DNA of 64,000 nucleotides from Gammaproteobacteria bacterium (GTDB lineage Bacteria > Pseudomonadota > Gammaproteobacteria > Burkholderiales > Burkholderiaceae_B). The stretch spans positions 1 to 64,000 of the forward strand of contig JAHIXK010000005.1 in assembly GCA_018815245.1 (NCBI GenBank), written 5' to 3'. The notes beneath the pieces were generated by a model that made no database searches, had not been told where the DNA came from, and saw only the letters and a list, made by a program, of their open reading frames with translations. This document shows, piece after piece, positions 40,998 through 49,622 of this stretch (position 1 is the first letter of the stretch; every line of letters starts with the position of its first letter). The position numbers were made by a program, and so were the translations under genes.

Positions 40998-41180
40998 GCG
41001 TTGGTGCTCTTGGAACGGTCCACGTTCTGAAGTTAAACGGGAAGCTCTTTTGCGCTGCCCCCGCAACGGTACGCAGACAAGCCTTGTGCTTGGCTTTCAT
41101 CAAAAACCATTGGGTGTTTTCAAACGCCTGAGAAGGGGATGAAGGTAAGTCTGCCAGCCCGGATACCGGCCAACAACGGG
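40998..41180 (+). ncRNA. Cobalamin (B12) riboswitch
   Basis: Upstream of btuB the leader shows the conserved parts of an adenosylcobalamin-type riboswitch in order: a first stem around GGTGCTCTTGGAAC, the core string GAAGTTAAACGGGAAGC, the GCTGCCCCCGCAACGGTA block and the B12-box end GCCAGCCCGGATACCGGCC. When the vitamin binds, the leader folds so that the ribosome binding site or elongation is shut. This couples the uptake and salvage operon to cell B12. About 70 bp of leader separate it from the BtuB start. Confidence 0.92.
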
Positions 41181-41253
41181 GTGTGCCGTAGGCGCACTGT
41201 GTCCCATGCACTGTCGGGGAAGGCGGTGAGGGTACTCTTCAATCAACTTTACA

Positions 41254-43113
41254 ATGAACTCAATTCGCTTGGGCGGGCTTTTGCTTGCCACACCGGCGGC
41301 CATTGCGGCCGCCTTTCCTGCATTTGCGCAAGATTCCAGAATTTTTGAACCTGTGGTGGTGACCGCCACCCGCACTGAACAGCCCATCACCGAAGTGTTG
41401 GCCGATGTCACGGTGATTGACCGGGAAACGCTGGATCGTGCCGGGCAAACTTCACTGCGTGAACTGTTGGCTCAACAGCCGGGCGTACAAATGTCGTCCA
41501 ACGGCAGTTACCGTTCGAACACCAATGTGTTTTTGCGCGGCGCATCCGCCACACAAACCATTTTGTTGGTCGACGGCGTGCGCGTGGGTTCTGCAACCAA
41601 TGGTGGTCTTTCGCTGGAAACCATTCCGCTTGAATCCATCGAGCGCATCGAGATTTTGCGTGGTGCTGCTTCGGCCTTGTACGGCCCCGATGCAGTGGGT
41701 GGGGTGATTCAAATCATCACGCGGCAAGCAGGCACGCCCCGGCGGTCTGTCAGCGTGGGTGTGGGCACCGATGGCCAGCGCTTGGGCGCGGCGCACTTTG
41801 GTGGCAAGATCGGCATGTTTGGTTACAGCCTTGGCTTTTCGCATGAACGTGGCACAGGCATTGATGCGAAAACACCCGCTGCATCGGGTTTGAATCCGGA
41901 TGAAGACCGTTTTGAAGCCAGTAGCCTTAATTTCAGTTTGGTGGCCGACGTACACACGGATCACCAACTGAAGTTTCAATCGCTGTACAGCAAAGGTCGG
42001 TACGGTTTTGACGGCAACCCATCCCCCAACCCGCTGGGTTTGAATTCCATGAATAGCGAGGCAATTGCCAATCCAGAAGTGAACCAGTCCAGCCTGCAAT
42101 GGGTGGCAAAGTGGGTTCCTCGTTGGAAGTCCACCGTGTTGGTCGCGCAGTCCGATGACAAGTCTGTTAACGAGTTCCGCCGCCTGTCCGATGGCGCAGA
42201 GGCGGGCACTGCCAAGTTCAACACCAAGCGTGACCAGTACAGCTGGCAAAACGATATTTCTTTTGGCAGCGATGTGCTTACGGTGTTGGGCGAGCAGCGC
42301 AGGGAAGAAGTGGACAGCACCACGAACTACCCTGTGAAGTCCCGCACCATTGATGGTTTCATGGCCTCTTATGCCTTGAACCGCGATCAGTGGGACGCGC
42401 TTGGCGTGCTGCGCAGCGACGACAATTCCCAGTTCGGGCGTTTCAACAACTATGCCTTGTCGGCTGGTTACAAACTGAATTCACAATGGCGTTTGGTGGG
42501 CAGTGTGGGCAGCAGCTTTCAAGCACCGACCTTCAACCAGTTATATTTCCCCGGGTTTGGCAATCCGGATTTGCAACCCCAGCGCAGCCGCGCCAAAGAA
42601 CTGGGTGTGAAGTACGCAGCCGCAGCCATGGCCGCCAGCGCGGTGGTGTATGAAAACAGGGTGCAGGGTTTCATTACGCCGTCGACGAATGTGCAATCGG
42701 CCCGTGCCACCTTGCGTGGTGCCACATTCGCGGTGGACCGCCAGTTCGACACAGTGTTGGTCAAAGCTTCCTACGATTACACCGACCCCAAAACCGAGCC
42801 CGACAACAAGCGCATTGTGCGCATTGCCCGCCACGTATTCAATTTAAACTTGAGCCGTGAAACCGGTCCCTGGCAGTACTATGGCGAATTGAAACTAGCC
42901 AGCGACCGTGAAGACAGGGCGATTCGTTTCAGCGATCCCAACATTGAACTGGGCGGTTATGGTTTGTTGAATGCCGGTGTAAGCCGCAAGTTGAATCAGG
43001 ATTTGTCCGTGTCGGCCCGCTTGAACAACATCACTGACAAAACCTATTCACTGGCCAATGGCTTTACTACACCGGGACGAAACCTGTTTGTGTCTGCCAA
43101 CTATTCTTTTTAA
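41254..43113 (+). CDS. btuB: TonB-dependent vitamin B12 receptor (BtuB)
   Basis: This 619-residue outer membrane receptor has a signal peptide (LLLATPAAIAAAFPAFAQ) and a TonB-box-like start (VVVTATRTEQPI). The plug domain (about 30-150) has V-N-V-F-L-R-G-A-S-A-T-Q-like and R-I-E-I-L-R-G-A-A-S-A-L-Y-G-P-D-A-V-G-G-V-I motifs. A 22-strand barrel ends in the typical C-terminal N-L-F-V-S-A-N-Y-S-F. It is the first gene under the cobalamin riboswitch and imports corrinoids with TonB energy. Position and size match BtuB. Confidence 0.93.
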   Translation: MNSIRLGGLLLATPAAIAAAFPAFAQDSRIFEPVVVTATRTEQPITEVLADVTVIDRETLDRAGQTSLRELLAQQPGVQMSSNGSYRSNTNVFLRGASATQTILLVDGVRVGSATNGGLSLETIPLESIERIEILRGAASALYGPDAVGGVIQIITRQAGTPRRSVSVGVGTDGQRLGAAHFGGKIGMFGYSLGFSHERGTGIDAKTPAASGLNPDEDRFEASSLNFSLVADVHTDHQLKFQSLYSKGRYGFDGNPSPNPLGLNSMNSEAIANPEVNQSSLQWVAKWVPRWKSTVLVAQSDDKSVNEFRRLSDGAEAGTAKFNTKRDQYSWQNDISFGSDVLTVLGEQRREEVDSTTNYPVKSRTIDGFMASYALNRDQWDALGVLRSDDNSQFGRFNNYALSAGYKLNSQWRLVGSVGSSFQAPTFNQLYFPGFGNPDLQPQRSRAKELGVKYAAAAMAASAVVYENRVQGFITPSTNVQSARATLRGATFAVDRQFDTVLVKASYDYTDPKTEPDNKRIVRIARHVFNLNLSRETGPWQYYGELKLASDREDRAIRFSDPNIELGGYGLLNAGVSRKLNQDLSVSARLNNITDKTYSLANGFTTPGRNLFVSANYSF

Positions 43114-43130
43114 GGGGTGAAACCTGATTG

Positions 43131-43706
43131 ATGCACATGCTTGCCCGTTCCGAACTAATTCTGGGTGGCCAGCGCAGCGGTAAATCGCGCCGCGCTGAAA
43201 ACCTGGCCATAGAATGGCTTGCAGCCAGCCCGGAACGGCAAGCCGTGCTGGTGGCCACAGCCCATGTTGGCGACGATGAAATGCAGCAACGCATTGTGCA
43301 GCATCAGCTTGATCGCGCCCGGCGCGTGCCGCGTTTGGCGGCCGTTGAGGAAAGCCTGTACTTGCCGGCAGCCTTGAAATTGCACAGCACCGACAACACC
43401 CTTTTGATCGTGGATTGTTTAACCCTGTGGCTGGTGAACTGGTTGATGCCGCCTCCCGGTGTGCCCGCACCTGCGCAAGGTTTTCACCACACTGTTGAGC
43501 AACTGGTTCACACGCTGCACGGCTTGCCCGGGCCCGTGGTGCTGGTCAGCAATGAAATTGGTTTGGGTGTTGTGCCCATGGGCAAGGAAGTGCGCCATTA
43601 CGTCGATGAACTGGGGCGATTGAACCAAACGATGGCCGATGCATGTGAACGGCTTACCTTGATGGTGGCTGGGCAGGCGCTGTTTGTGAAAGGGGCACCC
43701 GCATGA
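43131..43706 (+). CDS. cobU: Adenosylcobinamide kinase / adenosylcobinamide-phosphate guanylyltransferase
   Basis: This 191-residue bifunctional enzyme phosphorylates adenosylcobinamide and adds GMP, giving AdoCbi-GDP, the acceptor for the lower ligand. It has a P-loop G-G-Q-R-S-G-K-S-R-R-A-E, then A-T-A-H-V-G-D-D-E-M-x-x-R-I (family site of the GMP-linked His region) and L-V-S-N-E-I-G-L-G-V-V-P-M. ATG 43131 is taken over the adjacent TTG 43128. Its stop overlaps the next ATG by four bases. Confidence 0.9.
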   Translation: MHMLARSELILGGQRSGKSRRAENLAIEWLAASPERQAVLVATAHVGDDEMQQRIVQHQLDRARRVPRLAAVEESLYLPAALKLHSTDNTLLIVDCLTLWLVNWLMPPPGVPAPAQGFHHTVEQLVHTLHGLPGPVVLVSNEIGLGVVPMGKEVRHYVDELGRLNQTMADACERLTLMVAGQALFVKGAPA

Positions 43707-44560
43707 AAATACCTGGTGCACGGTGCGCAATCGCTTTTCTGTTCGCATTGTGGACGTGGTCCGCACAAGCGGCGCCGCAACGCATTGTCAGCCTGTTGCC
43801 TTCCCTCACTGAAAGTGTGTGTGCGCTTGGGCAGTGCAGCCGGCTGGTGGGTGTGGACCGTTATTCCAACTGGCCGGCTTCCGTGCAGAAATTGCCGCGC
43901 GTGGGTGGCGGTATCGACCCCAATATTGAAGCCATTGTGGCCTTAAAACCAGATTTGGTGTTGATGGCGGAATCGTCACGCGCAGCAGAACGCTTGCAGG
44001 CACTGGGCCTGAAGGTGTTGATGCTGGAACCTAAAACCCACGAACAGGTGCAGGTGGTGATTGCAAAAGTGGGGCAGGCTTTGGGCCTTCCCCCAGCGAA
44101 GGCTGAGCAGGTGTGGAAGGAAGTGGATGCAGGTGTGTCTGCGGCGGCAAGTTCCCTGCCTGAACATGCACGCGGCATTCGTGTGTACTTTGAAGTGAAC
44201 CGTGCACCCTATGCTGCAGGTGAGTCGTCTTTCATTGGGCAAACGCTGAAGCGCTTGGGCGCAGGCAATGTGGTGCCCGCTGAACTGGGGCCATTTCCAA
44301 AACTCAACCCGGAATTTGTGGTGCGTGCCAACCCGGATTTGATCATGGTGGGGCAGCGCAATGTGCAAGGCATGACCGAACGGCCCGGTTGGCAGCGCCT
44401 GCGTGCAGTGCGCGAACAACGCATTTGTATTTTCAACAGCGACGATGAAGACGCCATTGTGCGCCCCGGCCCCCGCATGGCCGACGGTGCCCGCTTGCTG
44501 GCGCAGTGCATTCTGAAACACAGCAGCGCAGCACCAACAAGCCCGGGTGGCGCTTTATGA
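43703..44560 (+). CDS. btuF: Cobalamin ABC transporter substrate-binding protein
   Basis: This 285-residue periplasmic protein has a signal peptide (IAFLFALWTWSAQAA). Its two-lobed helical-backbone SBP fold has R-I-V-S-L-L-P-S-L-T-E-S-V-C-A-L-G near the start, G-G-I-D-P-N-I-E-A-I-V-A-L-K-P-D-L-V-L and N-P-D-L-I-M-V-G. It delivers corrinoid to the permease and ATPase encoded next. ATGA overlap at both ends shows coupling. Confidence 0.88.
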   Translation: MKIPGARCAIAFLFALWTWSAQAAPQRIVSLLPSLTESVCALGQCSRLVGVDRYSNWPASVQKLPRVGGGIDPNIEAIVALKPDLVLMAESSRAAERLQALGLKVLMLEPKTHEQVQVVIAKVGQALGLPPAKAEQVWKEVDAGVSAAASSLPEHARGIRVYFEVNRAPYAAGESSFIGQTLKRLGAGNVVPAELGPFPKLNPEFVVRANPDLIMVGQRNVQGMTERPGWQRLRAVREQRICIFNSDDEDAIVRPGPRMADGARLLAQCILKHSSAAPTSPGGAL

Positions 44561-45543
44561 ATACCCGTGCAAGCCTGTGGCTGGGGGTGTTGCTGCTGGC
44601 CTTAAGCCTGTTGTTGTGCGCCCTTGGTTTGGGTGTGGGCAGCACGGGTCTTGAATCGGTGTGGCGCATGTGGGGCGACCCGGTTGCCAGCCAGATTGTT
44701 CTCGACATTCGCGCCCCCCGTACACTGGGTGCCTGGGCAGCAGGTGCCCTGCTTGGGCTGGCTGGTGCGGTGGCGCAAGGCTTGTTTCGCAACCCCTTGG
44801 CTGATCCGTTTTTGTTGGGCAGTGCATCGGGGGCTTCGCTGGCGGTGGCCGTTTCGCTGGCCGCATTGGGCGTGTCCCCATTCGCCGAGGCGTGGGTGGT
44901 GCGGCTGGGTTTGACTGGCGCTGCTTTTGTGGGTGCGGTGGGTGCGGTGTTGCTAACACTTACCCTGGCCAAAGGCGTGCAGCACACATTGCGTTTGCTG
45001 TTGGCCGGTGTGGTGGTGGGCATGGTGCTGGGTGCGCTTACGTCGCTCATCACCATTGCGGTGCCGCAAACCTTGCAGGCCATGCAAGCGTTCATTCTGG
45101 GTTCCACCGGTTTTGTGGGTTGGCAGTCGCTGGGCATCATGTTGCTTTCCGGCGTGTTGTGCCTGGGGGTGGCCTGGGCTTTTTCCCGCACGCTTGATGC
45201 GCTCACCCTGGGTGAAAGCACCGCCCAAAGCCTGGGCCTGCCCCTGCGCCCTGCGCGCATGGCGCTGATCGCCGTGGTGGCTTTGGCCACCGGCACTGCT
45301 GTTGCCCACACAGGCCTGATCGCCTTTGTGGGTTTGGCTGCGCCGCATTTGGTGCGCGCCGCCGTGCGCACAACCTATGCCCAGCTGGTGGTGTTGGCCA
45401 GTTTGATGGGCGGTGTGTTGCTGTTGGCTGCGGATATTCTGGCGCGGGGCTTGATTGCGCCGCAGGAAATCCCCGTGGGCGTGCTGACCGCCACGCTGGG
45501 TGGCGGCTATTTGCTGTGGCTGATGCACAGAAGGGCGGGGTGA
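44557..45543 (+). CDS. btuC: Cobalamin ABC transporter permease (BtuC, FecCD family)
   Basis: This 328-residue protein has about ten transmembrane segments. FecCD markers are R-A-P-R-T-L-G-A-W-A-A-G-A-L-L-G-L-A-G-A, N-P-L-A-D-P-F-L-L-G-S-A-S-G-A, G-L-I-A-F-V-G-L-A-A-P-H-L-V-R and E-I-P-V-G-V-L-T-A-T-L-G, which contacts the ATPase. The start (ATGA overlap with btuF) is fixed by the coupling. It forms the membrane path for vitamin B12. Confidence 0.92.
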   Translation: MNTRASLWLGVLLLALSLLLCALGLGVGSTGLESVWRMWGDPVASQIVLDIRAPRTLGAWAAGALLGLAGAVAQGLFRNPLADPFLLGSASGASLAVAVSLAALGVSPFAEAWVVRLGLTGAAFVGAVGAVLLTLTLAKGVQHTLRLLLAGVVVGMVLGALTSLITIAVPQTLQAMQAFILGSTGFVGWQSLGIMLLSGVLCLGVAWAFSRTLDALTLGESTAQSLGLPLRPARMALIAVVALATGTAVAHTGLIAFVGLAAPHLVRAAVRTTYAQLVVLASLMGGVLLLAADILARGLIAPQEIPVGVLTATLGGGYLLWLMHRRAG

Positions 45544-45550
45544 AGTGGAC

Positions 45551-46339
45551 ATGAACAAACTTGCCGCGTTTGAAGTGAATGATTTGTGTGTGTCGCTGGG
45601 CGCTGCCCGGCAGGCACGCCCAGTATTACAGCAACTGAACGCACGTATTGAAACGGGCCGCTGGACCTGTGTGGTGGGCCCCAATGGCGCTGGCAAATCC
45701 ACTTTTCTGCGTGCATTGGCCGGGCTTGTGCCCACGCAGCAAGGCCATGTCAAGGTGAATGGAAAAGACTTGCACAGCTATGCGCATCGCGAACGCGCCA
45801 GAACAGTTGCATGGCTTGCGCAGGGCGGGGCCGATCAGGCAGCCGACGATTTAAGCACCTACGACATCGTGATGCTGGGCCGTTTTCCCCACTTGCCCTG
45901 GTTAAGCCCGCCCGGCCCGGCCGACCACGCAGCCGTGCAGCAGGCCATGGAACAAACCCGTGTGTGGGAATGGCGCAGCCGCTTGCTGGGCAGCCTTTCC
46001 GGTGGCGAACGCCAGCGCGTGTTGCTGGCCCGCCTGTTGGCTGTTCAGGCCGACATTGTGTTGATGGATGAGCCCCTGGCCAACCTCGACCCGCCGCACC
46101 AGGCCGACTGGATAGCGCTGGTGCGCAGCCTGGTGGCCCAAGGCCGCACCGTGGTCACCGTGTTGCATGAAATTTCCCTGGCCTTGCTGGCCGACGACCT
46201 GTTGGTGATGCAGGCAGGCCAGTTGCAGTATTCAGGCCCCAGCCACCAACCAGCGGCACACCACGCCTTGCAAACTGTGTTCGATCATCGACTTTCCATT
46301 CACCAGGTGAACAACCGTTGGCTTGTGTTGCCAACCTGA
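45551..46339 (+). CDS. btuD: Cobalamin ABC transporter ATP-binding protein
   Basis: This 262-residue ATPase has Walker A G-P-N-G-A-G-K-S-T-F, the Q-loop region W-L-A-Q-G-G, signature L-S-G-G-E-R-Q-R-V-L-L-A-R, Walker B D-I-V-L-M-D-E-P-L-A-N-L-D and an H-loop at V-L-H-E-I-S. It powers import through BtuC. ATG 45551 is preferred; GTG 45545 would add two residues. It follows btuC by seven bases. Confidence 0.92.
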   Translation: MNKLAAFEVNDLCVSLGAARQARPVLQQLNARIETGRWTCVVGPNGAGKSTFLRALAGLVPTQQGHVKVNGKDLHSYAHRERARTVAWLAQGGADQAADDLSTYDIVMLGRFPHLPWLSPPGPADHAAVQQAMEQTRVWEWRSRLLGSLSGGERQRVLLARLLAVQADIVLMDEPLANLDPPHQADWIALVRSLVAQGRTVVTVLHEISLALLADDLLVMQAGQLQYSGPSHQPAAHHALQTVFDHRLSIHQVNNRWLVLPT

Positions 46340-46356
46340 CCGCGAGAGAAAACCCC

Positions 46357-46938
46357 ATGCAAATTGAAACGCCCCCCACCGAAAAACGCTACGACCGCCC
46401 CGAGGGCGAAAGGCGCGGCCTGATCATCGTGAACACCGGCGATGGCAAAGGCAAAAGCACGGCTGCATTCGGCCTGGCCATGCGCGCATTTGGCCGCACC
46501 CATGTGCACGGCAAGCTCGTGAAAATTTACCAGTTCATGAAAGTGCCCAGTGCGCGGTTTGGTGAGCACCGGGCGCTGGAGCAACTGGGTTTGTCCATCG
46601 AAGGACTGGGCGATGGTTTTAGCTGGAAAAGCAAAGACATCGAGCATTCCGCGAAATTGGCCTGCGACGGCTGGGCCAAGGCCCGCGACACGATTCTGGG
46701 TGGCGAACATTTCATGGTGGTTCTGGATGAATTGACCTACGGTTTGATCTACGGTTGGATACCACTGGAGGACGTGCTGCAAACCCTGCGTGACCGACCC
46801 AAGGACGTGCATGTGGTGATCACCGGGCGGCGCTGCCCACAGGAGGTGATCGATATGGCCGACACGGTGACCGAGATGACCATGGTCAAACATGCATTCA
46901 AGGCGGGTATTCCCGCGCAGCGTGGCATTGAGGATTGA
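46357..46938 (+). CDS. cobO: Corrinoid adenosyltransferase (CobO/CobA type)
   Basis: This 193-residue enzyme adds the 5'-deoxyadenosyl group to reduced corrinoids using ATP. It has an unusual P-loop N-T-G-D-G-K-G-K-S-T-A-A, Y-Q-F-M-K (the corrinoid side), V-V-L-D-E-L-T-Y-G-L-I-Y-G-W (Walker B-like) and I-T-G-R-R-C-P. Salvaged cobinamide or cobyrate must be adenosylated before CobU can act, so it fits the order. ATG 46357 is chosen over 46318 by homology. Confidence 0.92.
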   Translation: MQIETPPTEKRYDRPEGERRGLIIVNTGDGKGKSTAAFGLAMRAFGRTHVHGKLVKIYQFMKVPSARFGEHRALEQLGLSIEGLGDGFSWKSKDIEHSAKLACDGWAKARDTILGGEHFMVVLDELTYGLIYGWIPLEDVLQTLRDRPKDVHVVITGRRCPQEVIDMADTVTEMTMVKHAFKAGIPAQRGIED

Positions 46939-46948
46939 AGCAATACGC

Positions 46949-47671
46949 ATGGACAAAACCAAGCCCGCCCTGATTGAAGCCGCGCCTTTCACCCCCAGTG
47001 AATCGGCTGCAGTGTACCGCGCCATTCGAGAGCGGCGCGACATGCGCCACTTTTGTGGCGGGCAGGTGGACACCGATGTGTTGCAGCGTTTGTTGTGTGC
47101 GGCCCACCACGCACCTAGCGTGGGTTACATGCAGCCTTGGCGCTTCATTCGAATTCAAAACCACGACACACGTGTGCGCCTGCATGCGCTGGTTGAGGCT
47201 GAACGCATTCAAACCGCCCGTGCATTGGGGCAACGCGAAAGCGAATTCATGCAACTGAAAGTGCAAGGCATTCTGGAGGCCGCCGAAGTGTTGGTGGTGG
47301 CGTTGGTCGATGGCCGGGAACGCCATGTTTTTGGCAGGCGAACCATGCCTGAAATGGATTTGGCTTCGGCCGCATGTGCGATTCAAAATCTTTGGCTGGC
47401 CGCACGTGTAGAAGGTTTGGGCATGGGCTGGGTGTCGCTGTTTGAGCCCGCCGAACTGGCAGCGTTGCTGGGCTTGCCTGAAGGCGCCAGCCCGGTTGCC
47501 GTGCTGTGCCTGGGGCCGGTTGAAGGCTATTACGCAGAACCCATGCTGGCGCAACAACACTGGGCCCAATGCGAGGCCTTGTCGGGTTTGGTGTTTGACG
47601 ACACCTGGGGCGAGGCCAGTGCCTTGTTCGCGCATCAGGCCACCTCATCGCAAGCCAAAGGGGAGGACTAG
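46949..47671 (+). CDS. bluB: 5,6-dimethylbenzimidazole synthase (BluB)
   Basis: This 240-residue flavin enzyme of the nitroreductase fold cuts reduced FMN to make the lower ligand 5,6-dimethylbenzimidazole with oxygen. Key blocks are A-I-R-E-R-R-D-M-R-H-F (FMN phosphate), A-A-H-H-A-P-S-V-G-Y-M-Q-P-W-R-F (BluB-specific) and L-G-M-G-W-V-S. Presence of bluB means the organism can make its own lower ligand when oxygen is available. ATG 46949 fits the family start. Confidence 0.92.
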   Translation: MDKTKPALIEAAPFTPSESAAVYRAIRERRDMRHFCGGQVDTDVLQRLLCAAHHAPSVGYMQPWRFIRIQNHDTRVRLHALVEAERIQTARALGQRESEFMQLKVQGILEAAEVLVVALVDGRERHVFGRRTMPEMDLASAACAIQNLWLAARVEGLGMGWVSLFEPAELAALLGLPEGASPVAVLCLGPVEGYYAEPMLAQQHWAQCEALSGLVFDDTWGEASALFAHQATSSQAKGED

Positions 47672-47673
47672 CC

Positions 47674-48633
47674 ATGTGGTTTGCCGCCACCCCCGTTGAT
47701 ATTTTGGCCGGTGCCATGTTGGTGGCTTTGTTGCTGGATTATTGTTTCGGTGAACCACCGGTTCGCTGGCACCCAGTGGTGTGGATGGGCAGTTATCTGG
47801 GGCGGACAGGCCGCTTGTTTGCACCCGAAATCGGCAAACCATCCCCCAGCGTAATGGCCCAATTTATTGCCGGCGCCGTGGCGTGGTGTGTGGGTGTGGT
47901 GGGGGTGTTCACATTGGCAGCGGTGTTGTCGATGTGGGTGGCACAGGCACACTGGGTGTTTCAGGTGCTGCTGCTGGGACTGTTGTTCAAACCCATGATG
48001 GCCTGGCGGGTGCTGCGTGACGAAGTACGCAATGTTGAACAGGCCCTGCAAGGTTCATTGCGACAAGGTCAGCAACAGGTGGCACGTTTGGTCAGCCGCG
48101 ATGTAAACAGCCTGAGTGAGGCGCAGGTTCGACAGGCCGCCATTTCCACACTCGCAGAAAATTTAAATGACTCCGTGGTTGCACCGCTGTTTTGGTTTGC
48201 CCTGCTGGGTTTGCCAGGTGCAGCGGTTTATCGTTTCGCCAATACGGCTGATGCCATGTGGGGCTACCGGGGTGAACGCGCCGGGCGCACTTGGACCTGG
48301 GCAGGCAAGTGGGCCGCACGCGCAGACGATGTGTTTTCATGGGTACCGGCCCGCATCACCGCCTTGCTGATTTGCCTGTTGTTCAAAGGCCGGGGCCTGT
48401 TTCAATTGCCCGGCGTTGCGCAGCAAACCCCTTCACCCAATGGCGGTTGGCCCATGGGGGCATTGGCTTTGGGAATGAATATTCGCCTCGAAAAAAAAGG
48501 GGTGTATTGTTTGAATGTGCAAGGCGAAGTACCACGCAGTGGTCACATCGAAGCGGCCTTGCATGCCTGTGCACAAGTGGTGGTATTCATTGCAGTTATT
48601 TGCATGGTGGCTGTTTTGTGGGGGGTGACATGA
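47674..48633 (+). CDS. cbiB: Adenosylcobinamide-phosphate synthase (CbiB/CobD)
   Basis: This 319-residue inner membrane protein attaches aminopropanol phosphate (from threonine) to adenosylcobyrate. It has D-Y-C-F-G-E-P-P-V-R-W-H-P-V-V-W-M-G near the start, L-V-S-R-D-V-N-S-L-S-E-A-Q-V and S-T-L-A-E-N-L-N-D-S-V-V-A-P-L-F-W, and A-N-T-A-D-A-M-W-G-Y. Four or more hydrophobic segments are present. It overlaps the next gene by four bases. Confidence 0.92.
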   Translation: MWFAATPVDILAGAMLVALLLDYCFGEPPVRWHPVVWMGSYLGRTGRLFAPEIGKPSPSVMAQFIAGAVAWCVGVVGVFTLAAVLSMWVAQAHWVFQVLLLGLLFKPMMAWRVLRDEVRNVEQALQGSLRQGQQQVARLVSRDVNSLSEAQVRQAAISTLAENLNDSVVAPLFWFALLGLPGAAVYRFANTADAMWGYRGERAGRTWTWAGKWAARADDVFSWVPARITALLICLLFKGRGLFQLPGVAQQTPSPNGGWPMGALALGMNIRLEKKGVYCLNVQGEVPRSGHIEAALHACAQVVVFIAVICMVAVLWGVT

Positions 48634-49622
48634 ACACACGCATACATGGCGGTACCGACGAACATGGGCCTGTGCCCTTTGATTTTTCCAGCAATGCCAA
48701 TGCCGTGGGGCCTTGCCCTGCTGTGTTGAATGCAGTTCAGCAGGCGGATGCACTGCGCTACCCAGACCCGAGTTACACAACTTTGCGCACCGCGCTGGCC
48801 AGGTTTCACGACGTGGACGAATCCAGAATTGTGGTGGCAGGCAGCGCCAGTGAATTCATTCAGCGCCTGACCACCTGCCTGTGGCGAAAGGGTTGCAATT
48901 CTTATTGGGTGCCGCAACATGCCTATGGCGATTATGCACACGCCGCGCAGGTGTGGGACATGGAACTTGTTGACGATGTAAGCCGGGCAGGTTTGGTGTG
49001 GTTGTGCAACCCTTCAAGCCCCTTGGGGCAGGCGGAATCGACCGATCTGTTGAAGGTTGTAGAGGATCACCCCGACGTTGTTGCCGTGCTGGATTGCGCT
49101 TACGAACCCTTGTGCCTGGATGAACAGGCCCGTGCAACCGTGCAACAGCGAGACCACTTGTGGCAACTGTGGTCGCCCAACAAAGCACTGGGCATGACCG
49201 GGGTTCGGGGTGCTTACGCCATTGCACCCATGGGCGAAAGCCGTGCAGTGTGCGCCCTCAACAGCCTTGCGCCTTCCTGGCTTATCGGCACGCACGGGCA
49301 GGCCATGTTGCATGCCTGGACCCTGCCGGAAACACAAAGCTGGCTGGCCGAAAGCCGCAGCGTGCTGGCGCAATGGAAACGGGATCTGCTTGATTGCCTT
49401 CACCAGCAGGGTTGGGAAACCATGCCCAGCATTGCCTCCTTTGTGTGCGCCAAGGCACCTTGCGAAATTGATGAAGTGCACTTGCGCTCGCGCGGCATCA
49501 AGCTGCGCGATGCCACCTCGTTTGGTTTGCCCGGCTGGTGGCGCTTGTGCGCCCAAGGGCCGCAGGCCATGGCTGCACTTTCAAGCGCACTTGAACACCA
49601 TGCACGGCAGGGCCAGGCATGA
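48630..49622 (+). CDS. cobD: L-threonine-O-3-phosphate decarboxylase (PLP enzyme for aminopropanol)
   Basis: This 330-residue fold-type I aminotransferase-like protein has F-S-S-N-A-N-A-V-G-P (family N-x-N-P-x-G form), V-W-L-C-N-P-S-S-P-L-G-Q, D-C-A-Y-E-P-L (PLP-contact Asp) and W-S-P-N-K-A-L-G-M-T-G-V-R, where Lys binds PLP. It decarboxylates threonine phosphate to 1-amino-2-propanol phosphate for CbiB. It is called cobC in Pseudomonas naming and cobD in Salmonella naming. Start 48630 by ATGA overlap with cbiB. Confidence 0.88.
   Translation: MNTRIHGGTDEHGPVPFDFSSNANAVGPCPAVLNAVQQADALRYPDPSYTTLRTALARFHDVDESRIVVAGSASEFIQRLTTCLWRKGCNSYWVPQHAYGDYAHAAQVWDMELVDDVSRAGLVWLCNPSSPLGQAESTDLLKVVEDHPDVVAVLDCAYEPLCLDEQARATVQQRDHLWQLWSPNKALGMTGVRGAYAIAPMGESRAVCALNSLAPSWLIGTHGQAMLHAWTLPETQSWLAESRSVLAQWKRDLLDCLHQQGWETMPSIASFVCAKAPCEIDEVHLRSRGIKLRDATSFGLPGWWRLCAQGPQAMAALSSALEHHARQGQA

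Noticed and set aside
41452-42249. Long minus-strand frame opposite btuB
   Set aside because: Composition is that of an antisense reading. BtuB plug and barrel motifs are on the plus strand.
44433-45371. Long minus-strand frame opposite btuC
   Set aside because: A GC-rich shadow rich in Ala/Thr/Pro/Arg. The plus strand has clear FecCD motifs.
47668-48051. Minus-strand frame opposite cbiB rich in His and Gln
   Set aside because: His/Gln-rich antisense shadow of a GC-rich gene; no ribosome binding site or family pattern.
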